The notes under the pieces are model-generated. The model had not been told where the DNA came from, searched no databases, and was given only the letters and a program-made list of their open reading frames with translations. 64,000 nucleotides of DNA from NCBI RefSeq assembly GCF_900105555.1, contig NZ_FNTZ01000001.1, positions 1,984,001-2,048,000 of the forward strand. Reading direction: 5' to 3'. Shown here one piece after another: positions 1 to 17,060 of this stretch. Both the position numbers and the translations under genes were made by a program. How positions within the stretch are numbered: the first letter of the stretch is position 1; the number at the start of each line of letters is the position of its first letter. Source of the DNA: Pseudomonas coleopterorum (GTDB lineage Bacteria > Pseudomonadota > Gammaproteobacteria > Pseudomonadales > Pseudomonadaceae).

Positions 1-345
1 GGCCAGCTCGTCGCGGGTCAGCCAGGTGGTGCCGCTGATGTCCGGATCCAGTTCGAGCTCGGGGTTCAGGTGCAAGGGGCGTGCACTGAAGCAGATGCGC
101 TGGTAGGTCACGCCGTTGCTGGGCGCGGTGTACAGGTACACGCCTACCACACCGGTCAGTTCGACGTCCCAGGCGGTTTCTTCCAGCGTCTCGCGCAGCG
201 CTGCCTGCAGCAGATTTTCGTTGGGTTCCAGATGGCCGGCAGGCTGGTTGAGCACCAGGCGTCCGCCTTTCATTTCCTCGACGAACAGAAAACGCCCGTC
301 GTCCTCGATGATGGTGGCGACGGTGATGTGGGGTTGCCAGGTCAT
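1..345 (-). CDS. NUDIX hydrolase, NudJ-like (partial, 3' end outside window)
   Basis: The reverse strand encodes 115 residues from an ATG at 345, and the reading frame runs off the left edge. A NUDIX box lies at about residues 37-59: Gly37, then Glu43, then the RETLEET core that holds the metal-binding glutamates. The Gly late in the consensus is Ala here. NUDIX enzymes of this type hydrolyse nucleoside di- or triphosphates and thiamin pyrophosphates (family knowledge). In Pseudomonas a gene like this usually precedes mnmA, which would lie just outside the window. The exact substrate cannot be told from sequence. Confidence 0.85.
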   Translation of the reverse strand, partial: MTWQPHITVATIIEDDGRFLFVEEMKGGRLVLNQPAGHLEPNENLLQAALRETLEETAWDVELTGVVGVYLYTAPSNGVTYQRICFSARPLHLNPELELDPDISGTTWLTRDELA

Positions 346-397
346 GGTGATATCTCCCTGTGACGCAGCCGCTCCCCACGAGGGTCGCGGGAGCCAG

Positions 398-430
398 AAA
401 AAGTCAGCCCCGGCACAAGGCCGGGGCTGA
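398..430 (-). terminator. Rho-independent terminator of idh
   Basis: A GC-rich hairpin has the stem CAGCCCCGGC paired with GCCGGGGCTG (405-414 with 420-429) and a short loop. On the minus strand it is followed by five T (398-402). It lies 20 bases past the idh stop and separates idh from the NUDIX gene. Confidence 0.85.
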
Positions 431-450
431 GGGTGTTACCGAGGCAAACC

Positions 451-3139
<2,689 letters not shown>

Positions 3140-3409
3140 TCACGCGTCCGCGGACTCCTTGGTCTGGTTGTCGGACGTGACAGTGGCGGCTTCGGACGTC
3201 GCTGTCTGCGCCGCCTGGATTTTCACCGCGTGCAGACCCTTGGGGCCCTGGATAATGTCGAAGACCACGGCCTGACCTGCCTTCAGCGTCTTGTAGCCTT
3301 CCATACCGATGGCGGAGAAATGAGCGAAAAGATCCTCGTCCTTGCCGTCCTCGATGATGAAGCCGTAGCCCTTGGCATTGTTGAACCACTTGACTTTACC
3401 ACTGTGCAT
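3140..3409 (-). CDS. cspD: Cold-shock domain protein CspD
   Basis: The protein is 89 residues from the ATG at 3409, which has GAGG about nine bases upstream; the frame stays open to 3466 but the family starts at MHSGKVKWFNNAKGYGF. The nucleic-acid-binding RNP motifs KGYGFI and LFAHF are intact, and the KTLKAGQ and QGPKGLHA segments match CspD rather than CspA. CspD binds single-stranded DNA and inhibits replication in slow-growing or stressed cells (E. coli knowledge). An extra tail of about 20 residues rich in Ala, Thr and Ser is present. It is divergent from clpS, the usual arrangement. Confidence 0.93.
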   Translation of the reverse strand: MHSGKVKWFNNAKGYGFIIEDGKDEDLFAHFSAIGMEGYKTLKAGQAVVFDIIQGPKGLHAVKIQAAQTATSEAATVTSDNQTKESADA

Positions 3410-3638
3410 ACCCATATCCCTCTGCAAAGGACTCCAGCTCTGGAGTATCATCCACTTCATGCGCAACCAATCGATTGAAAAAATTTGGTTGACTGCGCGG
3501 ACCTTTCTTCCCCAATGTGGGTTCTACTGTTTGTAACACCGTTTTGCCGATAGTCAAGGTCATGCGGCGGCCGAGTCAAAATTCGGTCACAAGGTCCAAC
3601 CCACTACTTCTATTCGCTCAACGATGAATCTTCTTTCC

Positions 3639-4001
3639 ATGCATGCATTCAGTCAGATTCGACTAACCTTCAATCAAGACCGCCCGCAGTCGCACGAGGA
3701 CGATTCGGCAGGCATTGCCGTTCAGGAATCCAAGCCGGCATTACAGGCCCCACCGATGTACAAGGTGGTTCTATTCAACGACGACTACACCCCGATGGAT
3801 TTCGTCGTCGAAATCCTCGAGGTTTTTTTCAATCTGAATCGTGAGCTGGCGACCAAGGTCATGCTGGCCGTCCATACCGAAGGACGGGCAGTATGCGGAT
3901 TGTTTACCCGAGACATCGCCGAAACAAAGGCCATGCAGGTCAACCAGTACGCCAGGGAAAGCCAGCATCCGCTACTCTGTGAAATCGAGAAGGACGGTTA
4001 A
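3639..4001 (+). CDS. clpS: ATP-dependent Clp protease adaptor ClpS
   Basis: The protein has 120 residues from the ATG at 3639. An in-frame ATG lies at 3624, but related ClpS proteins start at [14 protein letters not shown]. The core [19 protein letters not shown] holds the hydrophobic N-degron pocket region with the Asn-Asp-Asp residues, and [10 protein letters not shown] is also conserved. ClpS binds substrates with N-terminal Leu, Phe, Trp or Tyr and hands them to ClpA. It lies 29 bases before clpA and almost surely shares its transcript. Confidence 0.96.
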   Translation: MHAFSQIRLTFNQDRPQSHEDDSAGIAVQESKPALQAPPMYKVVLFNDDYTPMDFVVEILEVFFNLNRELATKVMLAVHTEGRAVCGLFTRDIAETKAMQVNQYARESQHPLLCEIEKDG

Positions 4002-4030
4002 CGCCGACCACTTGGGTATGAGGTGAAGCT

Positions 4031-6301
4031 ATGTTAAACCGCGAGCTCGAAGTCACGCTCAATCTTGCCTTCAAGGAAGCGCGCTCCAAGCGTCATGAAT
4101 TCATGACCGTGGAACACCTTCTGCTGGCGCTATTGGACAACGAGGCAGCCGCCACCGTTTTGCGGGCGTGCGGCGCCAATCTCGACAAACTCAAACACGA
4201 CCTGCAGGAGTTCATCGACTCCACCACGCCGTTGATCCCTGTGCATGACGAGGATCGCGAGACCCAGCCGACCCTGGGCTTCCAGCGTGTGCTGCAGCGT
4301 GCCGTGTTCCACGTACAAAGTTCGGGCAAGCGAGAAGTCACCGGCGCCAACGTGCTGGTGGCGATCTTCAGCGAACAGGAAAGCCAGGCCGTGTTCCTGC
4401 TCAAGCAGCAGAGTGTGGCGCGGATCGATGTGGTCAACTACATCGCCCACGGCATTTCCAAGGTCCCCGGCCACGGCGACAGCTCCGAAGGCGAGCAGGA
4501 GATGCAGGACGAGGAAGGTGGCGACACCTCCACGTCGAGCAACCCGCTGGACGCCTATGCCAGCAACCTCAACGAGCTGGCGCGCCAGGGTCGCATCGAT
4601 CCGCTGGTGGGGCGCGAGAGCGAAGTCGAGCGCGTTGCGCAGATCCTCGCCCGTCGCCGCAAGAACAACCCGTTGCTGGTGGGCGAGGCAGGCGTGGGCA
4701 AGACGGCCATCGCCGAGGGCCTGGCCAAGCGCATCGTCGACAGTCAGGTGCCCGACCTGCTCGCCAACAGCGTCGTGTATTCCCTCGACCTGGGTGCGCT
4801 GCTGGCCGGCACCAAGTACCGCGGTGATTTCGAGAAGCGCTTCAAGGCGTTGCTCGGTGAGCTGAAGAAGCGTCCGCAAGCCATCCTGTTCATCGACGAG
4901 ATCCACACCATCATCGGTGCGGGCGCGGCGTCGGGCGGGGTGATGGACGCCTCCAACCTGCTTAAGCCACTGCTGTCCTCCGGGGATATCCGTTGCATCG
5001 GTTCGACCACGTTCCAGGAATTCCGCGGCATCTTCGAGAAGGACCGTGCCCTGGCACGACGCTTCCAGAAAGTCGATGTGTCCGAGCCGTCGGTGGAAGA
5101 CACCATCGGTATCCTGCGCGGCCTCAAGGGGCGTTTCGAGCAGCACCACAACATCGAGTACAGTGACGAAGCACTGCGTGCCGCCGCGGAGTTGGCCTCG
5201 CGCTACATCAATGACCGGCACATGCCCGACAAGGCCATCGACGTCATCGACGAAGCCGGTGCCTATCAGCGTCTGCAACCAGAGGCCAATCGGGTCAAGC
5301 GCATCGAAGTGCCTCAGGTCGAGGACATCGTGGCCAAGATCGCGCGGATTCCGCCAAAGCACGTGACCAGCTCCGACAAGGAACTGCTGCGTAATCTGGA
5401 GCGTGACCTCAAGCTCACCGTATTCGGCCAGGACGCTGCCATCGATTCGCTGGCCACCGCCATCAAGCTTTCGCGTGCGGGCCTCAAGGCGCCGGACAAG
5501 CCGGTCGGCTCGTTCCTGTTCGCAGGTCCCACCGGTGTGGGCAAGACCGAGGCTGCGCGGCAGTTGGCCAAGGCGCTGGGCGTGGAGTTGGTGCGCTTCG
5601 ACATGTCCGAGTACATGGAGCGTCATACCGTTTCGCGTCTGATCGGTGCGCCGCCCGGCTACGTTGGTTTCGACCAGGGCGGGTTGCTGACCGAGGCCAT
5701 CACCAAGCAGCCGCATTGCGTGCTGTTGCTCGATGAAATCGAGAAGGCTCACCCTGAAGTCTTCAACTTGCTGCTGCAGGTGATGGACCACGGGACCCTG
5801 ACCGACAACAACGGTCGCAAGGCGGACTTCCGTAACGTGATTCTCATCATGACCACCAACGCCGGTGCCGAAACCGCTGCACGTGCCTCGATCGGGTTTA
5901 CCCATCAGGACCATTCTTCGGACGCCATGGAAGTGATCAAGAAGAGCTTCACGCCCGAGTTCCGCAACCGTCTGGACACCATCATCCAGTTCGGTCGCCT
6001 GAGCCACGAAGTCATCAAGAGCGTGGTCGACAAGTTCCTCACCGAGCTTCAGGCGCAGCTGGAAGACAAGCGTGTGCAACTGGAGGTCACCGACGCCGCT
6101 CGCGGGTGGTTGGCGGCCGGTGGCTACGACGTGCAGATGGGTGCGCGGCCGATGGCGCGCTTGATCCAGGACAAGATCAAGCGGCCGTTGGCGGAAGAAA
6201 TCCTATTCGGCGAGTTGGCCGAGCATGGCGGCGTGGTGCACATCGACATCAAGGACGGCGAGCTGACCTTTGATTTCGAGACCACGGCGGAGATGGCATG
6301 A
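4031..6301 (+). CDS. clpA: ATP-dependent Clp protease ATP-binding subunit ClpA
   Basis: The 756-residue protein has the full ClpA architecture: an N-domain (about 1-145) that docks ClpS, a first AAA+ module with Walker A GEAGVGKT at 218-225, and a second with GPTGVGKT at 499-506. It unfolds substrates and feeds them to ClpP. An acidic, Ser/Thr-rich linker (around 155-175) follows the N-domain. A GAGGTGA ribosome-binding site precedes the ATG. clpP is not in this window. Confidence 0.98.
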   Translation: MLNRELEVTLNLAFKEARSKRHEFMTVEHLLLALLDNEAAATVLRACGANLDKLKHDLQEFIDSTTPLIPVHDEDRETQPTLGFQRVLQRAVFHVQSSGKREVTGANVLVAIFSEQESQAVFLLKQQSVARIDVVNYIAHGISKVPGHGDSSEGEQEMQDEEGGDTSTSSNPLDAYASNLNELARQGRIDPLVGRESEVERVAQILARRRKNNPLLVGEAGVGKTAIAEGLAKRIVDSQVPDLLANSVVYSLDLGALLAGTKYRGDFEKRFKALLGELKKRPQAILFIDEIHTIIGAGAASGGVMDASNLLKPLLSSGDIRCIGSTTFQEFRGIFEKDRALARRFQKVDVSEPSVEDTIGILRGLKGRFEQHHNIEYSDEALRAAAELASRYINDRHMPDKAIDVIDEAGAYQRLQPEANRVKRIEVPQVEDIVAKIARIPPKHVTSSDKELLRNLERDLKLTVFGQDAAIDSLATAIKLSRAGLKAPDKPVGSFLFAGPTGVGKTEAARQLAKALGVELVRFDMSEYMERHTVSRLIGAPPGYVGFDQGGLLTEAITKQPHCVLLLDEIEKAHPEVFNLLLQVMDHGTLTDNNGRKADFRNVILIMTTNAGAETAARASIGFTHQDHSSDAMEVIKKSFTPEFRNRLDTIIQFGRLSHEVIKSVVDKFLTELQAQLEDKRVQLEVTDAARGWLAAGGYDVQMGARPMARLIQDKIKRPLAEEILFGELAEHGGVVHIDIKDGELTFDFETTAEMA

Positions 6302-6310
6302 CGGCCTGAC

Positions 6311-6369
6311 GCGGCTCGCGCCGCTGCTACAGGGGTGTGTGCAATCCCTGTAGCAGCGGCGCAAGCCGC
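6311..6369. repeat. REP pair (inverted, GTAGCAGCGGCGC type)
   Basis: Two 24-base arms (6311-6334 and 6346-6369) are inverted copies with one mismatch, each ending in CCCTGTAGCAGCGGCGC. The same sequence recurs at 42867, 42936, 49529 and 49597. This is a bacterial interspersed mosaic element of the kind common between Pseudomonas genes. Confidence 0.85.
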
Positions 6370-6400
6370 TTAGCTTTCAATGTCCAAACCCTGCGCACAC

Positions 6401-6428
6401 AAAAACGCCCGGCAATGCCGGGCGTTTT
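6401..6428. terminator. Bidirectional terminator between clpA and infA
   Basis: The stem ACGCCCGGC (6405-6413) pairs with GCCGGGCGT (6417-6425) around the loop AAT. A run of A precedes it and TTTT follows, so it can terminate clpA on the plus strand and infA on the minus strand. Confidence 0.9.
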
Positions 6429-6441
6429 CATGTGTCTCGGT

Positions 6442-6660
6442 TCAGCGAGCGCGGTAGGTGATGCGCCCTTTGCTCAAATCATAGGGCGTCAGTTCAACAC
6501 GCACCTTGTCACCGGTCAGAATACGAATGTAGTTCTTGCGCATCTTGCCGGAGATATGCGCGGTTACGACGTGCCCGTTTTCCAACTCCACGCGAAACAT
6601 GGTGTTGGGCAGGGTGTCGACGACAGTGCCTTCCATTTCGAAGCTGTCTTCTTTCGACAT
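6442..6660 (-). CDS. infA: Translation initiation factor IF-1
   Basis: The 72-residue protein [20 protein letters not shown]... is a full-length IF-1, a single OB-fold (S1-like) domain that binds the 30S A site and helps IF-2 and IF-3 in initiation. The frame is open further upstream, but IF-1 starts at the ATG at 6660. It ends just before the shared terminator with clpA and lies downstream of bpt. Confidence 0.98.
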
Positions 6661-6759
6661 GCAGTAAAACCCTCGGTATCCAGTTGATGGCCCGGTGCAA
6701 CTGCGCCAGGCAAAAGCGGCGTGCATTGTGCCCGAAAAAGGGGGCTCAAGCCAAGGGGT

Positions 6760-7467
6760 TCAGTTAAGAGTCACCCATCTCTGGTTGATAAGCAGCTCGA
6801 TCGGGCGATATTGGGTCTTGTAATTCATCTTCTGACAGTTCTTGATCCAGTACCCCAGATAGACCGCATCCAGATTCAAGCGACGGGCTTCCTCGATCTG
6901 CCAGAGAATCGCCAGGCGGCCCAGGCTACGGCGTTCCTCGGTCGGTTCGTAGAAGGTGTACACGGCGGACAGGCCGTTGGGCAGTACGTCGGTCACAGCG
7001 ACTGCCACCAGCTTCCCCTGCAGGCGAAATTCGTAAAAGCGGGAAAAGGGCAGGTCGCGCACCAGGAAGGTCGAGAATTGATCCCGGCTGGGCGGAAACA
7101 TGTCGCCATCGGCGTGACGCTGCTCGATGTAACGCTGGTACAGATCGAAGTACTCTTCGGTGAAGCGCGGGGTGGCGCAGGTCACCTGCACGTCGGGGTT
7201 GCGCTTGAGGATGCGTTTCTGCTGGCGTGAAGGGGTGAAACCCGCTGTCGGGATGCGCGCCGGCACGCAGGCGCTGCAGCGCTGGCAGTGCGGCCGGTAG
7301 AGATGGTCGCCGCTGCGGCGGAAACCCATTTCCGAGAGGTCGGCATAGACATTGACGTCCATCGGCTGGCTCGGATCGAGAAACAAGGTCGTGGCTTGCT
7401 CGTCGGGCAGGTAGCTGCACGAATGGGGTTGAGTGGCATAGAACTTCAAACGCGCCAACTCAGTCAT
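6760..7467 (-). CDS. bpt: Aspartate/glutamate leucyltransferase Bpt (Ate family)
   Basis: The 235-residue protein has the ATE N-terminal cysteine cluster (Cys17 in PHSCSYLP and the CQRCSAC group near 62-68) and the C-terminal acyltransferase-like core with GYWI and [12 protein letters not shown]. Bacterial Bpt moves leucine from Leu-tRNA to proteins with N-terminal Asp or Glu and so makes a ClpS-recognised degron. Many databases label it arginyltransferase. The gene follows aat by 58 bases on the same strand. Confidence 0.95.
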   Translation of the reverse strand: MTELARLKFYATQPHSCSYLPDEQATTLFLDPSQPMDVNVYADLSEMGFRRSGDHLYRPHCQRCSACVPARIPTAGFTPSRQQKRILKRNPDVQVTCATPRFTEEYFDLYQRYIEQRHADGDMFPPSRDQFSTFLVRDLPFSRFYEFRLQGKLVAVAVTDVLPNGLSAVYTFYEPTEERRSLGRLAILWQIEEARRLNLDAVYLGYWIKNCQKMNYKTQYRPIELLINQRWVTLN

Positions 7468-7525
7468 GATGAACCCTCGGAATGAAACCAGTACGTTCAG
7501 TGTATGCCAGTGCTGGATAACTCGC

Positions 7526-8206
7526 CTAGCGCCGCCACGTCGCGCTGTTGGGCTGGTCCAGGTATTGGCTCAGGTAGCCGGCAAATACGTCGCGGGGAAT
7601 GCTTCGCGCACCCAGGCTGTGCAGATGGTCGGTCGGCATCTGGCAATCGATCAGCACGAACCCGGCTTGCTGCAGGTGTTCGATCAGGGTCACGAAACCA
7701 ACCTTCGAGGCATTGTCGGCACGGCTGAACATCGACTCGCCGAAGAACAGCCGGCCCATGGCCAGGCCGTAGAGTCCGCCCACCAGCGCATCGTCGTCCC
7801 ACACTTCGACCGAGTGGGCGTGACCCTGCTCGTGCAGGGCAAGGTAGGCACGTTGCATGTCGTCGGTGATCCAGGTCCCGTCCGTGTAGTTCCGTGGCCC
7901 GGCGCACTCGGCAATCACTGCTGCGAAGTCACGGTCGAACGTGACCCTGAAACGGCCTTGGCGCAGGACTTTGCGCAGGCTGCGGGAAACGTGCACTTCG
8001 GCGGGCAGCAGCACGGTGCGCGGATCGGGTGACCACCACAGAATCGGTTGGCCTTCCTCGAACCAGGGGAAGCAGCCGTGTCGGTAGGCCTGGATCAGGC
8101 GCTCGGGACTGAGGTCGCCGCCAGCGGCGAGCAGGCCGTTGGGCTCGCGCATGGCTTTGCTCAGGGGTGGAAAGACCAATTCGTTTCGTTTGAGCCAAGT
8201 CAGCAT
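7526..8206 (-). CDS. aat: Leucyl/phenylalanyl-tRNA--protein transferase Aat
   Basis: The protein has 226 residues. Conserved blocks are [21 protein letters not shown] near the start, [18 protein letters not shown], and [17 protein letters not shown] with FFGESMFS. It transfers Leu or Phe to proteins with N-terminal Lys or Arg and so feeds the ClpS-ClpAP degradation route. It probably forms an operon with bpt and is divergent from ftsK. Confidence 0.97.
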   Translation of the reverse strand: MLTWLKRNELVFPPLSKAMREPNGLLAAGGDLSPERLIQAYRHGCFPWFEEGQPILWWSPDPRTVLLPAEVHVSRSLRKVLRQGRFRVTFDRDFAAVIAECAGPRNYTDGTWITDDMQRAYLALHEQGHAHSVEVWDDDALVGGLYGLAMGRLFFGESMFSRADNASKVGFVTLIEHLQQAGFVLIDCQMPTDHLHSLGARSIPRDVFAGYLSQYLDQPNSATWRR

Positions 8207-8635
8207 GGTTGTTCGCTACGGCAGGGGAGGGTGGTACGGGTGGGCGATGGGTTCATCCTGCCATGATCCGGCTGGTCCGCCAACGTGCACCGCCGATGCA
8301 GCGTGGTCTGCCTGCACGGTACCGGGCACGATTGGGGTGGCAGCTTTCATGTAACTTTTCTGTGCTTTTGCAGTCCCACGTGACTGTTCTTCAAGATCCG
8401 CGCGTAAGGTCTTGTCGGTAAAGGTAATGTGTCGTTGAATCCATCTGTGATTCGGCGCAATGGCGGTGTATGAGAGCGCACCGCGGCAGATGCTCATATT
8501 GCGGATGCGCGAATTGCCGACAAACCCGTACAATGCGATCTTTGCAGGGCCCGTTCCCAACCGATACTGGCCATTTGCTGTGTTTTTAGTCATTCATCAG
8601 TTGCGCGCTCCAACAGGCGCAGGAAATCAAGCGTT
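8207..8635. other. 429-bp divergent region between aat and ftsK
   Basis: No gene is supported here; the 125-codon minus-strand frame (8216-8593) has no recognisable domain or convincing ribosome-binding site. The region should hold divergent promoters for aat and ftsK. A possible -10 box TACAAT lies at about 8529, but I could not pair it with a well-spaced -35. Confidence 0.5.
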
Positions 8636-11149
<2,514 letters not shown>

Positions 11150-11186
11150 TGCAACGCTCGCGCCTTACCCTAGAACGAGGATTCCC

Positions 11187-11810
11187 ATGCGCCTGATTCG
11201 CATGCTGTTGGTTTCTGCTTTGGCTCTGTCCAGCCTGTCGGTGCATGCCGACCAGAAGGACGTCGCGCGCTTGACGCAACTGCTGGAAAAGTCCCAGACG
11301 TTGACCGCCCGCTTTTCCCAGCTGACCCTGGATGGCAGCGGTACCCAATTGCAGGAAACCGCTGGTGAGATGGCCCTGCAGCGCCCTGGCCTGTTCAACT
11401 GGCACACCGATGCGCCCCAGGAACAGTTGATGGTTTCCGACGGCAAGAAAGTCTCGCTGTGGGACCCGGACCTGGAGCAGGTCACCATCAAGAATCTCGA
11501 CCAGCGCCTGACCCAGACCCCGGCACTGCTGTTGTCTGGTGACGTGTCCAAGATCAGCCAGAGCTTCGACATCAGCGCGAAGGAAGCCGGTGACGTGATC
11601 GATTTCGTGCTCAAGCCCAAGACGCGTGACACCTTGTTCGACTCGCTGCGTCTGTCGTTCCGCAAGGGCATGATCAACGACATGCAGCTGATCGACAGCG
11701 TTGGCCAACGCACCAATATCCTGTTCATGAACGTCAAGGCCAACGAGCCGATCGCTGCCAGCAAGTTCAAGTTCGACATCCCCAAAGGGGCGGACGTGAT
11801 CCAGGAATAA
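11187..11810 (+). CDS. lolA: Outer-membrane lipoprotein carrier protein LolA
   Basis: The protein has 207 residues, with a signal peptide of about 21 residues (cleavage after VHA) and a LolA fold. Conserved segments are [33 protein letters not shown] and [16 protein letters not shown]. It carries lipoproteins through the periplasm from LolCDE to LolB. It lies 37 bases after ftsK and 21 before rarA, as in other gammaproteobacteria. Confidence 0.97.
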   Translation: MRLIRMLLVSALALSSLSVHADQKDVARLTQLLEKSQTLTARFSQLTLDGSGTQLQETAGEMALQRPGLFNWHTDAPQEQLMVSDGKKVSLWDPDLEQVTIKNLDQRLTQTPALLLSGDVSKISQSFDISAKEAGDVIDFVLKPKTRDTLFDSLRLSFRKGMINDMQLIDSVGQRTNILFMNVKANEPIAASKFKFDIPKGADVIQE

Positions 11811-11831
11811 TTCGAGGTCGATTGCCAGCCC

Positions 11832-13153
11832 ATGGACCTGTTTCGCAGCGATCCCATCGCCCAGCCGCTGGCTGCCCGCCTGCGCGCAAGCAACCTGGAC
11901 GAATATGTCGGCCAGGAGCATTTGCTCGCCCGTGGCAAGCCGTTGCGCGAAGCGTTGGAGCAGGGCGCCCTGCACTCGATGATCTTCTGGGGGCCGCCGG
12001 GCGTGGGCAAGACCACCCTGGCGCGGCTCCTGGCGAAAGTCTCGGACGCGCACTTCGAAACCGTCTCGGCGGTGCTCGCCGGGGTCAAGGAGATTCGTCA
12101 GGCGGTCGAGTTGGCCAAGCAGCAGGCCGGCCAGTACGGCCGTCGCACGATTCTGTTCGTCGACGAAGTGCATCGCTTCAACAAGTCCCAGCAGGATGCC
12201 TTTTTGCCCTATGTGGAAGACGGCACGCTGATCTTCATCGGTGCCACCACCGAGAACCCTTCCTTCGAGCTCAATAACGCCTTGCTCTCGCGGGCTCGTG
12301 TCTACGTGCTCAAGAGCCTGGACGAGGCGGCCCTGCGGCGTCTGGTCGATCGCGCGCTGAATGAGGAGCGGGGTTTGGGCAAGCGTCGACTGCGCTTGGG
12401 TGACGAAGCCTTCGCCATGCTCATGGCGGCCGCCGACGGCGATGGGCGCCGCGTGCTCAACCTGTTGGAGAATGCGTCGGACCTTGCCGAAGACGGCGAG
12501 GAAATCGGCACCGACCTGTTGCAGAGCCTGCTGGGCGACACCCGTCGCCGTTTCGACAAGGGCGGCGAGGCGTTCTACGACCAGATTTCGGCCCTGCACA
12601 AGTCAGTGCGCGGTTCCAATCCGGATGCGTCGCTGTACTGGTTCGCGCGCATGCTCGACGGTGGGTGCGATCCGCTGTATCTGGCGCGCCGTGTGGTGCG
12701 TATGGCCAGCGAGGACATCGGCAATGCCGATCCGCGCGCGTTGCCCCTGTGCCTGTCGGCGTGGGACGTGCAGGAGCGCCTGGGCAGTCCGGAAGGCGAG
12801 TTGGCCGTGGCCCAGGCGATCGTCTACCTGGCGTGCGCGCCCAAGAGCAATGCTGTGTACATGGGCTTCAAGGCGGCCATGCGCGAAGCCGCCGAGCACG
12901 GTTCCCTGGAAGTGCCGCTGCACCTGCGCAACGCTCCGACCAAGCTGATGAAGCAGTTGGGCTATGGCGACGAGTACCGCTACGCCCACGACGAGCCCGA
13001 CGCCTACGCGGCCGGCGAAGACTATTTCCCCGAACAACTGAGCCCGCGCCACTACTACCGACCCGTGCCTCGCGGCCTGGAATTGAAGATCGGCGAGAAG
13101 CTCAAACATCTGTCCAGCCTGGACGACAACAGCCCCCGACGGCGGAGAACCGA

Positions 13154-13157
<4 letters not shown>
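11832..13157 (+). CDS. rarA: Replication-associated recombination protein RarA (MgsA)
   Basis: The 441-residue AAA+ protein has Walker A GPPGVGKT at 54-61, a Walker [11 protein letters not shown] near 110-119, and the C-terminal tetramerisation part. RarA works at stalled replication forks and resembles the clamp loader. Its stop overlaps the GTG start of crcB. Confidence 0.96.
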
Positions 13158-14835
<1,678 letters not shown>

Positions 14836-16227
14836 ATGGAGTTCCTACCGCTTTTCCACAAGCTGCGCGACAGCCAGGTCCTGGTGGTGGGCGGGGGCGA
14901 GATCGCCCTGCGCAAGTCGCGCCTGCTGGCCGAAGCGGGCGCGGTGCTGCGCGTGGTTGCGCCGAGCATCGATCCGCAACTGGCCGAGCTGGTGCGCGGC
15001 AGTGGCGGACAGATGCTCGACCGAGGCTACCTGAGCCACGACCTGGACGGCTGTCAGCTGGTAATTGCCGCCACCGACGACGAACCACTCAACGCCCAGG
15101 TGTCGGCCGACGCCCGCGCGCGCTGCGTGCCGGTCAACGTGGTCGATGCCCCGGCGTTGTGCACGGTGATCTTTCCAGCCATCGTCGATCGCTCGCCGTT
15201 GGTGGTGGCGGTCTCCAGTGGGGGTGACGCGCCCGTGCTGGCCCGTCTGATCCGCGCCAAGCTGGAAACCTGGATTCCCTCGACCTATGGCGAGCTGGCC
15301 GGCCTGGCGGCGCGCTTTCGGCAGAAGGTCAAGGCGTTGTACCCGGACGTCACCCAGCGCCGTGCGTTCTGGGAGGAGGTGTTCCAGGGCCCGATCGCCG
15401 ACCGCCAACTGGCCGGGCAGGGCGCCGAGGCCGAGCGCATGCTGCAGGCCAAGGTCGACGGCGCGCCACCCCATGCACCCGGTGAGGTCTACCTGGTGGG
15501 CGCGGGACCGGGCGATCCGGACCTGCTGACCTTTCGCGCCCTGCGCTTGATGCAGCAGGCCGATGTGGTGCTGTACGACCGCCTGGTCGCGCCGGCGATT
15601 CTCGATTTGTGCCGCCGCGACGCCGAGCGTGTGTACGTCGGCAAGCGTCGCGCCGAGCACGCCCTGCCGCAGGAACAGATCAACCAGCAGTTGGTGGCGC
15701 TGGCCCAGCAGGGCAAGCGTGTGCTGCGCCTCAAAGGCGGCGACCCGTTCATCTTCGGTCGTGGCGGTGAAGAGATCGAAGAGCTCGCCGCTCACGGTAT
15801 TCCCTTCCAGGTGGTGCCCGGCATCACTGCGGCCAGTGGCTGTGCGGCCTATGCCGGGATTCCGCTGACCCACCGCGACTACGCGCAATCGGTGCGCTTC
15901 GTCACCGGGCACCTCAAGAACAACACCAGCGACCTGCCCTGGCACGATCTGGTGTCACCGGGGCAGACGCTGGTGTTCTACATGGGCCTGATCGGTTTGC
16001 CGATCATCTGTGAAGAGTTGATTCGCCACGGGCGTGGCGCGGATACACCGGCGGCGTTGATCCAGCAGGGCACCACGGTGAACCAGCGGGTGTTCACCGG
16101 TACTCTGGCGGATCTGCCGCGCATGGTTGCCGAGCACGAGGTGCACGCTCCGACCTTGGTGATCGTGGGTGAGGTGGTGGTTCTGCGGGAAAAACTCGCC
16201 TGGTTCGACGGCGCGCAATACCGCTGA
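14836..16227 (+). CDS. cysG: Siroheme synthase CysG
   Basis: The 463-residue trifunctional enzyme has an N-terminal NAD-binding precorrin-2 dehydrogenase/ferrochelatase half ([15 protein letters not shown] near 16-30). The C-terminal uroporphyrinogen-III methyltransferase half starts near 216 ([15 protein letters not shown]), with [13 protein letters not shown] further on. It makes siroheme for sulfite and nitrite reductases. It ends 14 bases before the convergent iron-transport operon. Confidence 0.97.
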   Translation: MEFLPLFHKLRDSQVLVVGGGEIALRKSRLLAEAGAVLRVVAPSIDPQLAELVRGSGGQMLDRGYLSHDLDGCQLVIAATDDEPLNAQVSADARARCVPVNVVDAPALCTVIFPAIVDRSPLVVAVSSGGDAPVLARLIRAKLETWIPSTYGELAGLAARFRQKVKALYPDVTQRRAFWEEVFQGPIADRQLAGQGAEAERMLQAKVDGAPPHAPGEVYLVGAGPGDPDLLTFRALRLMQQADVVLYDRLVAPAILDLCRRDAERVYVGKRRAEHALPQEQINQQLVALAQQGKRVLRLKGGDPFIFGRGGEEIEELAAHGIPFQVVPGITAASGCAAYAGIPLTHRDYAQSVRFVTGHLKNNTSDLPWHDLVSPGQTLVFYMGLIGLPIICEELIRHGRGADTPAALIQQGTTVNQRVFTGTLADLPRMVAEHEVHAPTLVIVGEVVVLREKLAWFDGAQYR

Positions 16228-16241
16228 GCAGGGGCTGCCGA

Positions 16242-17060
16242 TCAACGCCTGCGCACGGCGGCGATGATCGGTGTGCCGCTGTGCGGATCACGCAACAGCT
16301 CGCACTTCACGCCGTATAGCCGTTCGATCAATGCCGAGGTCACCACCTCTGCCGGTGGGCCTTCGGCAACGATCCGCCCATCGTGCATGGCCACCAGATG
16401 ATCGGCGTAGCGGCAGGCGCTGGAAATGTCGTGCACCACCATGACCACGGTCTTGCCGGCGGCGGCGAGGTCGTGGATCAGTTCGAATACTTCAATCTGA
16501 TGGCCCAGGTCCAGGGCAGACGTCGGCTCGTCCAGCAGGAGCAGGGGTGTGGCCTGGGCGATCGCCATGGCGATCCAGGCGCGTTGCCGCTGGCCGCCGG
16601 ACATCGACTCCAAAGGGCGGTCGGCCAGCGCTTGGAGGTCGGCGGCCGCCAGCGCGGCCTCGACGATACGCTGGTCGTGCTCGGACCACTGGCGCAGCGG
16701 GCCCTGATGGGGTTGGCGACCGAAGCGAATCAGCTCCCGGACCGTCAAACCATCGGGCGCCGAAGCGTCCTGAGGCAACAGGGCCAGGCGCTGAGCGACC
16801 TGCCGCGTCGGCAGGCGGGCGATGTCCCGGCCGTCGAGCACCACCGCGCCGTGGCTGGCCTTGTGCAGCCGACAGAGCCCGGCGAGCAGGGTCGACTTGC
16901 CGCACCCGTTGGGGCCGACGATGGCGGTGACCCGTCGCATGGGCACGTCCAGGGACAGGCGCTCGATCACGGATGTGCGGCCATAGCCCAGGCTCAGGTC
17001 CTGCGCGTTCAGGCGGGCAGGTTCAGCGTTGGCATCCAGCAGGGCCGGGTCCAGACTCAT
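16242..17060 (-). CDS. Ferric siderophore ABC transporter ATPase, FepC-like
   Basis: The 272-residue protein starts at the ATG at 17060, which overlaps the upstream permease stop (ATGA). It has Walker A GPNGCGKST at 49-57, signature MSGGQ at 153-157 and Walker B LLLLDEPT at 173-180. The C-terminal RLYGVKCELLRDPHSGTP resembles the FepC tail. It drives import of ferric siderophore across the inner membrane with the two adjacent permeases. The frame is open upstream, but that part is the shadow of the permease. Confidence 0.92.
   Translation of the reverse strand: MSLDPALLDANAEPARLNAQDLSLGYGRTSVIERLSLDVPMRRVTAIVGPNGCGKSTLLAGLCRLHKASHGAVVLDGRDIARLPTRQVAQRLALLPQDASAPDGLTVRELIRFGRQPHQGPLRQWSEHDQRIVEAALAAADLQALADRPLESMSGGQRQRAWIAMAIAQATPLLLLDEPTSALDLGHQIEVFELIHDLAAAGKTVVMVVHDISSACRYADHLVAMHDGRIVAEGPPAEVVTSALIERLYGVKCELLRDPHSGTPIIAAVRRR

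Noticed and set aside
8216..8593. 125-codon minus-strand frame between aat and ftsK
   Set aside because: No ribosome-binding site or recognisable domain, and it lies across the expected divergent promoter region.
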